DNA of 64,000 nucleotides, from NCBI GenBank assembly GCA_964035545.1, contig OZ037767.1, positions 26,521,628 to 26,585,627 of the forward strand, read 5' to 3'. Made by a program: the position numbers and the translations under genes. Below the pieces are notes generated by a model. It had not been told where the DNA came from. It saw nothing but the letters and a program-made list of their open reading frames with translations, and searched no databases. The stretch is from Bugula neritina. Lineage: Eukaryota; Bryozoa; Gymnolaemata; Cheilostomatida; Bugulidae. Positions 12,148 through 25,700 of the stretch are shown piece by piece; the first letter of the stretch is position 1, and each line of letters starts with the position of its first letter.

Positions 12148-13754
12148 CTGTAAAAAAACAAAGATCTTAGACTTTGTGTTTTAAAAAGCAAAATCCTGTT
12201 GCATTATTCGTATATGTATGACTTAAAGAGACGCTCTAGTAAAATACTTCAGCATATAATTATAGCGGTAATGCAGTGTAGTGATGAATCATTGAACTAC
12301 TAACACAGAGACTTGCATCTCTCTCACGGGTTCCAACTTTTGAGGTAGTTATGACTACAACACATACAGCCCCACCCTTATTTGGAAGATATTTACTGCT
12401 CTGGTGGGCTATAGACAGTTGTATGGGTTGACTGAGACTCTGTACCATCAACCTAAAATATGGTGACTGAATGGAGCTCCCCAAACCACTCCAAACCCTG
12501 GAATTTGTATTTTGGTTTTGCAGAATTTGATCACAAATTATAAGAATCGTGTGGTTAATGCTACTACCTACTTCTCTAATACAGGTCACCCTGATGGTAT
12601 ACCTGCTGCACTGCTGAACTAGCAGATTGCTTAAGAGTTAAGCGTGTCCCACTGCGGACAAACCATCTTCTACATGTTTTAATACACCATAGGCATAAGC
12701 TTCGAGTTGTCAGGTGCAAGCTCGTGTCAACATCAGTTTATTAGTTACCGTGCTATTTTCATCCCAACTCTAACAGGAACCATGTCAAAGTCTACGTTTA
12801 GACATCCTGATAAATCAGTCGTATGAAATGTTTTGTTTTTATGTAACGTTTGACATTATATTACAATATTTTGGCTTAAAATAACATTATTAAAACTGCA
12901 GTTAGCAGCACAATCTGCACCATTAAAAAGCAAAAGAACAGTAGAAACATCTGTAAAATAAAATTTAGTCTGCAGTTGAGTAGAGCTATCTACATAGCCT
13001 ATGCATGGTGCTATATCTTCCAGAGCACAGGTTTAACAATCAGAAATAATTCTAACCCTGTAAAGGCCATATCGTCTTGACATTAAAATGAAGCTTTATA
13101 AATGGTTGCAGAAAAGAAGATACATTGAACTCTGCTAATTGTCACGGCTGTTTCAAATTTAGGTCATAAAGATTTTCAACTTCAATGCTTAACTTTAAAA
13201 AACTAACATGATTTTTCTTCTGTAAACCTCACCACATTTTTTGCTATTTTTATTTTTTAACCAACAATATTTTCACATAGTAGTAACCAACAGTTGGCTG
13301 GGCAACATTAAATAATAATGATGTAATATCTACAATTAATAATATAACACCCAGGCACAGTATCATCAGCTTCTAATCGCTAATATAAATTTGCAACAGG
13401 TTATTTATTTAAAAATTACATCACTTTATGGCAGAAAAATTGACATAATATTTCATAAGTATAATGAAGCGGTTTTTGCTTCAGCAACTATAATGTTTAG
13501 TTAAGTCATTTGGTACTTGTGTAGGTTATGTGAAGTCTTGTAGGCTTTGTGGTGTCAGCCTGTAACATCTAAATAATCATATTATGTCACGGCAACGAGT
13601 GGAAGTGAGCTGTGCAGAACTTGCTCAGGGCACATAAATATGAGAAGAAATGCCAGCGTGTAATGCGTTTACGTGAGGCAAGAGATAATCCTATATAAAC
13701 TGCAGGTGTGTGGAACTGTAGGCAGTTCTCTGATGTGTAGCTGTAAAGTATACA
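12148..13754. other. Non-coding stretch upstream of the secreted-protein gene
   Basis: There is no convincing gene. A 109-codon minus-strand frame at 12260-12589 has no recognisable domain or splice context. The last few hundred bases precede the start codon of the secreted-protein gene at 13755 and may hold its promoter; I see no clear TATA box. Confidence 0.45.
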
Positions 13755-16700
13755 ATGTCTGGGATACTATTTAACTATTTTGTTGCGTTGCTACAGGTGA
13801 TTCTATTTCATTTAGATGCAGGTAATTGATGCTAGTATAATATATGCATATTTCATATTTATATTGTAAAACTATTAGTTTAAAAATTTTGTATTTAAAG
13901 CTACATTGAAATTAGTGCTTTTTTATTGTAAAAAATGGTGGAAAGTTGTGTCTTCTTAAAACATGTATTTGATTAATAAATATTGGTTCCAGAATATTCC
14001 ACATCCATCAGTGTAAATAAATGACCTTTGTGTCATCATCAATAACATTTAGCAATTTTGATCTGTATAGCTCTAGCTGATGCAAGATCCCATGCAGTAC
14101 TTAGGTCGGCCTTTAACAAGCATAAATATTTAAACTAATTCATAGTTAAAAACTTGTGTTGCTGCTATTGTCACTATTGTAAGATTATTACAAAACTTTG
14201 CCATTGGCCAACTAGTCTTGTACAATCTACTCCTAGGGATGCTTGCATATAATGTGTTTTCTTCTTTATACAGTCAATGGGAGTTGTGTAGCAGAGGCCT
14301 ACAAAGTTAATCATTTCTTTATACGGGCCTGGGACGGTCTGCACATCAAAATAGATAACCGGTACGGTCCAGTGGAGACTGGCCTGGCCAGCTACAACCA
14401 GCAGGAAAATGACAAGTGTATGAGTATAACTAACTAGCCATGTAGTAAATTATTGTTGTACATATACATGTTCAAGATTTAACAAGCTGTTTTTAATTCA
14501 ATTTTTAAAGCTAAAAGCACAACATCTGCTGTTGCTTAATGTTACCTTGTATAAATTTATCCCTTATATGAATGCTGTTGGTGTGTAGTTCTAATGCAAA
14601 AGCAAGCTTGATATACAAAAATATGCTTGTAAATACAATTACAATAGTTATAGCATACGAAATAATTATAATTCTATGAAATTGACTAATATCAATTTGT
14701 GCCATCTTTGTAATTGTCTTATATTTTGTTTTAGTTTTATTCACAACACAGTTTTATGTGTGCGAAACTAACTACGATTTCATGTCAAGCAAAGCCAATC
14801 AGCAAATTAATGGAGTAAAGTTTTACTTAGCCAATACCGGAGGGGGAAGTACTGTAGACGTCCTGGTAAGTTAGACCACCCAAACAGCTGGTAATCTGTT
14901 GCATGATGAGATATTAAACCCTAGAAGACTTACTTTTTGTCTGTGCAAGTACTGAGTAACAAATCAAACCATTTCAGTGCACATGCAGTCGTAAGAATAA
15001 TTTATTAAGCAAGTATTATTTTATGTCTTTGCAAATATTCCTATATAGAAAAAGCATACAAATATGTATGTACATTTTATTACATTGTCGTTTTTAGTAA
15101 ACGTGTGTACTTTTACTTTTGAAATTTTGTACTAGTACTAGTAATTACATAAATCCCAACTTGTATAAGATTATGATCAATGATGTCACAAGTATGTTTA
15201 TTGAGTATAAGGCTTGCTATATCGTTAAGAAGGAGAAATGTTTTTTTCTTACAAAAAACAAAAAAACTTAACTGAAAGCTTCTCTAGAATTTTACATACT
15301 AACAACTTACAGTACAACAGTTTGCGGCTATCAAAATTTATTTGGGGGCTTGAAAGTGTGCTGCTAAGCAAATTTCCATTTGTTAATCTAACTATGAATA
15401 ACAAAGTTTACTTCTTACTTGTTACTACATATAATTCTACATGCATATAGTTAAAGGTTGCAGTCTATATTATATAATCATATAGTTTACATATGTCCTG
15501 TAAATGACTATACACTTTCCAGGAGGTTACCAATGCACCATTTGTAAGCAGCAAAGATGAGAGACTCTTTAGATATTCTGGGGGAGCGAGCATTGAGCTT
15601 CTAAGACTCCGTAAGTTTCTGCATACTAAAAGTTAACAAATTGTTGTTTATATCTGAGTGAACGTTCCATTTCTTTTATTAGAAATTTGCAAAACAGTTT
15701 TTGATAACTTGATTATCAAAATATTTTTGCACTATTTTCAATATTTTCAATATGTTTCATCATATAATTTACAAGCATAGTATAATCTACGCATTATACA
15801 CAATAAAATATAATTATTTATGAACCATATCAAAACCCATATTAATACAGCCATAAAAATAGACATTTAAAATATTTTTTGCAATAAAAGTATAACGAAT
15901 AAATTAATTATAAGAAAACCCAATTTTGTCTTTTGTTCAAACCATTAGAACTTGTCTGATTGTTTACAGAGACCAACACTGATCTGTTTGCTTATGCCAC
16001 CCAAGATCACGCTGTCAAGTTTGGTAAATCTAAATTTTACTGGACGGCATGGCCTTACATTACCAGAGGTGTTGCAAGAACTAAGAGATCTTTGTATGGA
16101 AAGGATCGGCATCTCTCTCAAATTACTGCTTCATTTCAAAGATCTGAAGGTATTCATTCCCCTACCCAATAGTCATGTGAGTTTATAGTCGCTATCCCTG
16201 TGAGAACCCCTGATGGAAAAGGGTTTTTGTTAAAGCGGGCTAACAGCTAGCAATTTATCCATATTTCGCACAGGAGCTATTATGACTGGATGCTCTTTCT
16301 AACATTATCACTGGTGTCTGATCTTAACCACTGACCTATGTTTACTAGGCCAGCACTCTACCCACTGCCAACACTGCTCCTATCTATAATACTATCATTT
16401 GGAAACCCTAGGTTTGACCTTGTCTATAAGGTCAAAATTCAATTACATCTCTACATCTGCTAATGGAATGTATTTTCGCTAAGTCATAATTTCGCATGTA
16501 TTTACAAAAAAAACACAATTGCGAGTATTCAGCAGATAAATAATGTCACAACAAATAACGATATTATGAAATGTTGTTGTAGAGCATCTAATCCCGTATT
16601 TAACCTTTGTTATTTATATCAAGACGTTAATACCATTCTTGTGTACGTGTTGCAGACATTGTAATTCAGCAGACACCAAAGAATGAGATTATAGCAGTTT

Positions 16701-19700
16701 TGAAATCAAAGGTTGACTCAAATTTTCTGTTTAGAAATGGTAAGTACTGAAAGAATATGCTGATCTACTGATACTATATGTTCAGGTGAACTAACTAATA
16801 AACATTGAGTGTACCCATATACTTACTATACGACTATGTATGCTTATAAATAATATATTTTCATGAATAAAAGCCACTCTAGAGCTATGGTTGAAAGTCA
16901 ATGAGTAATTGTCTTAGCAGCCATGGATTTGCAGTATTTTTAATGCAAGGAAAGAGAGTGTTTACTATGTACTGATGTTATTCACATACTTATAATATAT
17001 TATATTGATAGTACACCTCACTCTTAGCTCTGTATTTCCAATATAGCACAGAAATCAAACTTGTACAACTCCTTAAAATGGGTTACTGTTTATGTGGTCA
17101 ACAAGTTTTTTATATTACTCTCAAGAGAGAAAATATTATACCTTACTAAGTGTTGAACTTAAATACTTACAAAATACATAACTTTGGTGCTTTTTCTGAA
17201 ACACCTAATAATACAAATACATACCTCAACAAGGGTCTCTTTTACTACTGTAACTACATATATGCTCATTTGAGTTTTGACAAAGTCAAATTTTGCTATG
17301 AAACTTATAAGCCTATAATAATTAATTTCAGACATCACGAGAGATAATTTTTTTGTTTCTGGAAATCTAATAATTATGACTATTTCTTGCAATAATTTAA
17401 CTATATGTTATTTAAACTATACTCAACAGTTTAGATCATAATTAAAGCTATTAAATTATTTCTTTTATTTTGTGTTTTAGGAAAAAGTTTTGAAATCGTT
17501 GCCTGGAGATTATACAAAGATTTTGATGCTAATGGAGACATAATTATAGGAACAGCAATAGTCATCAGGCAACCCAACCAGGAGGTTTGTATTTAAAGTT
17601 ACTCAGCTTTATTGAATTACGTAATATGTCAATATATTACAACTCCGCTGATAGAGTCTGTACTGGTAATAGAACATTCAATAAAATTATCACCTATTGT
17701 TATATAACTCACCAGCTATTTGGAAAAAAATCGTAAGGGAAATTTTAGTAACAGTAAATGAAGCTTCAGGTCTAATAATTCTACTATATTTTTAGAAGTA
17801 CCTAACATATAACAAAGTGGGTGATGAATTAATTCAGACAACAAGCTATAGATGTCGCCAATGCTCAACAACAAAGCACATTTCTTACCAGCCAGCAATC
17901 CTCAAGGTTGGTTTTCTGAATATTCTCTTGCTAATCTTATACAAGAAATAAAATTCTATGACAACAAGCTATGCAATTTTATTATAGAAATATTACCAGT
18001 AAATTGAATATACCAGGTATTGGTTTTTCATTGTTGGCTGTTTGCCTTAAACAGAAGCAAACTAAAAGTTAACTAGTAGTTTCAGTTAGTTGTATGTAAA
18101 TTAGCTTAATATTCAAACATGTGCTGGCCTATAATTATATTTTATAATCTCACTGTAATTATAGTGTATAGTTATAGTTTATTATAATTGTATTTCTTAT
18201 AATAGGTTATCATATGTGCTTGAGCTTCACAATACATGATAATTCTTGAGCATTGCACTATATATACAACTCAAGACACAGAATTTTTTCATTAATTATG
18301 TGTATTTTTATTATATATTAAATAAAACACATACTTTGCATGAGGAGTTATTTTCCTTTTAGAAATATAATCAAGCTCAAACAAGTAGGAGCTCCAAGAT
18401 TCTCCCAAAAGACATCAATGATCAAAATTTTGTTGATGAGAGGTTCTTGGAAGTCATAAAAAGAAACGATGGGACATTCAGGCTACGTAGCGTTCTTCAA
18501 CCTGGTTCGTATTTAGAAAATATGAAATATAAAAAAGAATGGACATAAAATAATTTAGTGACTAAATTTATGATTATACATGACTATATTCTCAATATGA
18601 AAAGTAAAATTTTAAAAAAGCTTTAATGCATATATGTGCCTAGACAGTGTTAATGTTACTAATGGTTATCTCATTGATGTACATTCTATGTTACAGACTA
18701 CTATCTGGCGGTGTATAAAACAAGGTTCAACAAGTATGAACTGGTTTTCACAAAGTTTCTAAATGACAAAGCTCTAGAATTCAATCTGCAGATTAATATA
18801 CCTGGTAAGATTGAAAAACTACTACCATATGTCTTTTTGAAAAATGTGGTCAGCTTCAATCATATAATTCTACCTGATGGAATTTTTACTTGCAGGTTTA
18901 TTTATAGTTTACGTAAAAGGGACCGCTGTTTAGATTATAAGGTTAGGCAGCTGTTTTGCTACTTGAACTCAAAACTCTACTTGTAACTGCCCTCCTAGTT
19001 TGCTATGAAAGTTCCATACGGGTGTATGTTTTAGTGTAGATAGTTTATTGATTTACACTGTTCACACCATTTACACCTTTTACACCTTTTACACCTTTTA
19101 CACCTTTTACACCGTGAAACTACAATTTTCACAAAACAAAATGATTAAAATATGATAGAATAAGAGCAAATTAAACACAGAAAAGTACATAAAAGAATTT
19201 GATAAATTGCTTGTTTTATAATTATTAAAATATTCAAAGTAACAGTATAAATCAACAAAGTTATAATATATAAAAGCATACCTCTTTCACCCTTTCTAGG
19301 AGAGAGTTAGTAGTATAAAGAAAGCAACATTTTATACCGTGTGTTTGTAAAAATAGCTATAATATTATGTGAGAGTAGATGAGAATGGAACCTTGACGCT
19401 TGAGGGTTCTTACGATAATGTCCTGGCTAAATGTATTTTAACTGTTTTTGTCGGCATGTGTAAAGCTAGTGCACTCAGTTTCTTAGTCATGGTTTTTTGA
19501 GTGCAGCCAGTGCAAAATAAAACTTGCAATGCACCGAGTGATACTAAAATGGTCTTGAAGATAAAAAAAAACAGTGACAAACAAGTGCTAAAGAGTACAC
19601 TAAGGATGGGTGATTCATCGCTGTTGGAATATGTGACAACACAAACGCAGTGTGGCAATGTCGGTAAATGCTAAATTGCTAATTGATATATATTATGACA

Positions 19701-22700
19701 GTTATGAACAAATTGGCAGCAGAGTGTCAGTAAGCAAACTAAATAAAACCAAATTTATGAAATTTTACTATTTATTATAAAGGACACTACACTCCCACCT
19801 AAAATTTCAGAAATTTTTTCAGCAAAGTTTTACTCGTTATCCTTTAAATACATATGTATATATTTTTTAGTTTTCAATTAGTGTCACCAGCTTTGAGACA
19901 GGGCGGTGTAGGTACTTTTTGGAGTTCACAGGCTGGTTTCTATTACCAATTAAAATTTTGGCTGATCGGACTCTACCGTCTTTTGATTTTATACATTCTA
20001 CCACCTTTCCCATAGACCACTCATTTCTATTACCATTGTCATCCACAATAATCACTATGTTTCCGGTCTTCATTTCTCGGCCTGTTTGATTCACCCATTT
20101 CTGGCGAGATTGGAGATAGCACAAATACTCAGTGCGCCAGCGCTGCCAGAAGTTATTTGCCAGATGCTGCACAGCACGCCAGCGCTTGCGGCTGTAAATA
20201 TCACTGTCGGTGAATTCAGATGGAGGTGAAAGAATGATGTCTGACTTCATAGTCAGCAGGAGATTTGGAGTGAGAGGATGATGTTCTTCAGTGACTGTGG
20301 AAAGGGGCCTCGAATTTATGATAGCCATAACCTCATACATGAGGGTTCGGAGGTTACTGGTGTCGAGTCTTCCGGCATGTTTTCTCAGAACGTGCTGAAG
20401 TATGCTTCTAGCTGAACGGATCATCCTTTCCCAGACGCCACCCATGTGACTGGCTGCAGGCGGGTTTAGCTTAAACTCCAGGACACCTTTCTCAGTTAGT
20501 TCAGGAATAGCGCCAATGAAGTTGGTACCCTGGTCACACCAGATTTCTCTAATGGGGCCGCGAATAGCAATTACGTTGCGAATGGCATTTATGAAGGAAG
20601 AAGTAGTCATGTCATCGAGTAGCTCGATGTGGACCGCTCGACTGGCCAAGCAAGTGACCATTAGACCATAACGTTTCAGTTCAGTGCGTCTATCCTTGAC
20701 TTGGAAGGGGCCAAAACAGTCGACTCCACAATAAGTGAAAGGGGGTGACTCTGTAACTCTTTCTGCAGGAAGTGAAGACATATTTGGAATGATTGGCTTA
20801 CCGCGATCACGACGGCAGTCCACACAATGATAGATGAGAGAGGTAACTAGCTGTCTAGCACCTATGACCCAATAACCAGCTGATCTCATTTGAGCTAGGG
20901 TCATTCCACGACCTTGATGCTTAGCCTGGTTATGGAAGTGCTGAAGAAGAAGTTGGGTAAAATGTCCGGCCTTGGGAAGGATGATTGGGTGTTTGTTTGA
21001 GAACTCAATGAATGCGCTATGATCGAGTCTACCTCCAACTCTCATGATACCCTTTGAATCAAGGAATGGGCTGAGATTGAAGATAGGGCTGCTTTGACTG
21101 ATTTTCTTGCCATCTTTCAGGCATTGAGCTTCAGGAAGATGCTCCTGTTGTGCAGATTTGATGATGTATGATTCAGAGGCAGATTTTATATCATAAGAAG
21201 TGCTTTTCATGTGCTTAGAGCGTGCTTTCTGAATGAATAGTCCTGTCACTTTGACAGCTGTCGTCCAGGAGGAAAAGCGATGGAGCAAATGATAAAGTGT
21301 TGGATGGGTGGAGGTATCATGGGTTAAAGTAACAAGTGACTTGACCTCTTTGTCATCATTTCTAACTTGTGGGGTTGGCTGCTCAGGGATTACTATCGGT
21401 TCATTCCAGAGAAAATCTGGTCCCGTGAACCAGTTGGATTTGTTTAGCTGATCAATGGTCAGACCTCTTGAGGCATGGTCAGCAGGGTTCTGGTCTGTTG
21501 GTACGTAAAACCAACTTTCTGGACATGACTGGTCTCTAACCTTTTGGATTCGGTTTGTGACATATACATGGAACTTCTTTGAGGTGTTTTTGAGATAGCC
21601 AAGTACAACTTGAGAATCAGTCCAAAATGTTTCAGTGACATCCATTCCAAGTTCTGACCTAATAATGCCGGATACTTGTGCTGAGGTGACTGCTGCTTGC
21701 AGTTCCATGCGGGGGATTGTGATGGGTTTGATTGGAGCTACTCGACCTTTACTCATGAGCAAGGAAACATTGACTTGGTGCTTGGCATTGACCACTCTCA
21801 AGTAGCTGACTTCACCATAGCCATCTGTACTGGCATCGGAGAAATGATGAATTTCTGCTTTGGAGATATCACCGAAATCATGTGGTTTGTAGCATCTCTT
21901 GATGTGGATGTTGGAGAGATCGGACAGAGAAGATTTCCAGCTCTCCCACCGTAATAACAGTTCACCTTCTAGGGTTGCCTCCCATGAAGCTGAAATTCTA
22001 CACATATCTTGGAGTATATTTTTACCCTTCAAAATGAATGGGGAGAGGAAGCCTAAAGGATCAAATATGGATGCAATGGTAGAGAGAACACCTGAACGAG
22101 TGTTAGGGTTTGACTTGATGGATGAGCTGAATGTGAAAGCATCAGATTTGAGTGACCACAGAAGACCTAGAGTTCTTTCAATGGGTTGAGAATCATCATC
22201 AGGCTCAAGAGTTTGGATGTCTTGCACATTTCTTTCAGAAGCGGGGATAGATTCGAGAACAGCAGATGAGTTAGATGAGAATTTGTGAAGACGTAAATTG
22301 CCTTCTTGGCATATGGATATGGCGTCTTGGACCACACTAATTGCAGAGTCAGTATCAGAGAAACTCATTAAACCATCATCTACATAAAAGTTGTTTCTGA
22401 TGAACGATTTAGCAAGTGTGTTTGGGTTGATGCTAGTGTCACAGAGTGACCGCAAACCGTATGTTGTGCATGCGGGGGATGACGTTGCGCCAAAGAGATG
22501 CACTTTCATTCTGTAAGGAACTATCTCTCCCTGTTCGTCATACCAAAGAAACCTGAGGAGATCTCTATGTTCAGGAAAAACCCGAAACTGATGGAACATT
22601 CTACCAATGTCACAGGTTACTCCTACCAGGTCTTTCCTGAATCTCATCAAAATACCTATCAAGCTATTCATTTGATCAGGACCCTGGAGCAGATAGTCAT

Positions 22701-25700
22701 TGAGACACATCCCTCCCACCTTGGCGGCTCCATCAAAGACAATCCGAATTTTTCCAGGTTTCTTGGGATGGTAAACACCAAAGTGAGGGATGTACCATGC
22801 GCTCTCATTGTTTTTCTGGTCATCTGGAACAAGTTCTGCCTCACCTTGTGTTATGATGTCATTCATAAATTTGTGATAGTGCTCAGAGAAAGTAGGATCA
22901 GTTAAATTTTTTTGAAGATTTTTGAATCGATTGAGTGCCATGTATTTAGATTTGTTTGGACCGGGTTGAGATTTTAGTGGAAGAGGCATAGTGATGTGAC
23001 CTTCTACATCTTTATATGTTTGCTCTTTCATGAGTTTCAAGAAGTTGATGTCATCGATTGACATCTTTGAATTCTCATTTGACGGATCTGAATCAAAGTC
23101 AGAGCTTAGGATCTTAAGGATTTTGGTTTCCAGGTTGGCATCTTCATTGTGGCTGTCTGCCTGTATCTTAAATGAGATATTTTCTCTGGTTGTGGGTTGT
23201 AAGACTGCAAGGTTTACTATCGTAAGCAAATTACGGGGGTTCTTTTGAGTATTATTTTGTGTGGTATTTCCCATGAGTAGCCAACCAAGATCACTCAGCC
23301 TAGCAAATGGCACATTGTCACCAGCAGTAATTTCTTGCCGTGACATGAATACTTGTGGCAGATTGCCACCAATGAGGAGACCGAGAGTGAGCTGGTTGCC
23401 TTCTTTGGCAGTGATGAATTCAGAAGCAAGGTGACGTAGATGGGGCCAGTCCTGTACGGACATGGAATTAGGAATTTCATTGCGATTGAAGGGTATTTGT
23501 GACTGACTTACACAAGTTGGCAGCTTAATATACTTTTGGCTATTGTAGCCGCGGACTAACAGCCCAGTTGCAACTTGTCTGCTGGATGTAGACCCTTGTA
23601 CATCAGTGAGGGTGCTGATACTCATGTCCGTATCATGAGTAGTGGCATTGAGTGCATTAATAGTGTCGTGAGTGATGAACGTGTGATTAGAACCAGAGTC
23701 TAATAGAGCATAGACTAGGACTTCATGGTCAGGATTTTCTATTGATGATACATACACTGGAATGGTCCATGAGGCGAGGTTTGCTGGCCTATTTCCGGCG
23801 CAGTTACGTGCGGTGGCTTGTGTTGGATTATTTTCGTTGCCTTTATTGGAAGTTGAGTTTTGAGTGGAGGACTTATTTTCGCTGCCTCGAATTTGATTGT
23901 TATGTGAAATTTTATTTGGTTGAGAGGTCTTATTTTCGCTGCCTCTATTGTAATACTTATGGAACACAGCAAGATGTTTTTGCTTACAGTCTTTTTTAGT
24001 GCACGTCGCAGGGTGGCGACATTTATCCATTTTGTGTCCCGGCTTTGCACATGAATAACAAAGGTTGTTATTGTCAAATAATTTCTCTATGTCTGAATGA
24101 GGTAATTTTTCAAGTTTGAAACAGATGCCAGTGCCATGGTTGTTCATGTTACACATCAAGCATGGGTACCTACGCATAGGTTTTGTGGTGTCATGTGATA
24201 TGTTAGCTGTTGTAGCTTGATTTTCTGAAGCGAGAAATACTGTTGCCTGCTTTTCGGACTTGCGAGTAGGTTGACTCCGCCTATAGCTGTTATCATGGTT
24301 TCTATTTGATACGACTCTTTTGGCTATGGCTTTGTTTAGACTGTTGCTTGCTACATCAGCCTCTCTAGATAAGAACCGAACAAAATCAAATATTGATGGA
24401 AACCGATCTGTTGTTGATTCTATTTCAGTTGCCATTTTGACCCACCGATTGCCTACCGATATTGGTAACTTTGCGAGAATTTTTTCATTTTCTCTTCGAT
24501 CATTAAGGCAGTTGAGTTCGGGAAGCTTGTTCATGGCGGTTTGGCAGGATTCTAGGAAATTGACTAGTTCCTCCAGTGCCTCTCCGTCATGTTCTTTGAT
24601 AAGGGGCCACTGTTCTAACTGGGTCCGATATGCTTCAGTGAGTATGTGGGGTTTCCCGAATTTATCATTTAGCTTGCGTTTTGCTTCTTTAAATGCTTCT
24701 TCAGTTCCAATTTGGAATAAATTTGCTACTACTCGTTTGGCTTTACCACCTAAATATTGTTGAAGGAGAGCTATCTTTTGGAGGGGATTGTAACTACCAC
24801 TCTCAATGAGACCCTCAAATGCCACCTTCCAATCCAAATATTCGAGGGGTTCACCAAAAAATACAGTGGGCTCGGCAGGTTTTAGTTTGATTGTGTGAAT
24901 AGCTTGTGCTAGTGTGTTAGCAAATGCTTGTTGATCAGAAACGGAGCTGATGTTCCATGGTGGAGTGACGTCTACAGGGCTCCTTGTAGGGTACGAAGTG
25001 GAGTCAGCTGGTGCCTGGTAGAGCTGAGGGTTGGTAATAGGATGTTTAGTCTGAGTCCTAGGTGCAGGTATTGGAGGTATGATAGGGGAAGACTTGGCTG
25101 GATTATCGAGTTCGGCATGTGATTGTGTGAAGTTAGGCTGGGGTAGTGGATGAAAAAGTGAAATACTGCCTTCATCTTCCATAGCCTCAGAAAGAACCTG
25201 TTCTTCAGCTTCAATGGCATCAAGTTCTGCTTGAATTTTGCTTTGCTCTATAGCCATTGCCAATTGTTTGGCCTGCATTTCTAGTGCATGAGTGCTTTTT
25301 GATGACTCAAGTTTCTGTTTGAGAGCTGCAGATTTTGCTTTAGCTTCCAACTGCATAGCTTTAATTTTTGAACTAGCACGGGATGATTTGGAAGCTGAGG
25401 TGAGATGGGATCGAGATTGAATTGAAATGACTGAACCTGATGGGTTACGTGGTTTAGACAGAAAAGCAGCTGATGATGCGCCTGGTTGGTTTGATAAAGC
25501 AGTTTTAGAACGCGTTGTATAGACATGCATCAGCTCTAAGACTTGTTGCAGACAATTTTCATTATCTGCTCCTACGCGGTCAATTTGGTTCCTGACTTTT
25601 AGATCTGGTTCAAGATCGCCACAAGCTTCGCGCAATTGTTCATAGGCCTTGATTACATTGGCCTTCTCTTCAATAAGCTGCGTCTTTAAACCTTCTAAAG

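Noticed and set aside
12260-12589. 109-codon minus-strand frame
   Set aside because: No domain, no credible splice neighbours, and composition like non-coding DNA.
21697-24763. Several plus-strand frames of 80-147 codons within the retrotransposon
   Set aside because: They are antisense shadows of the BEL/Pao Gag-Pol frame.
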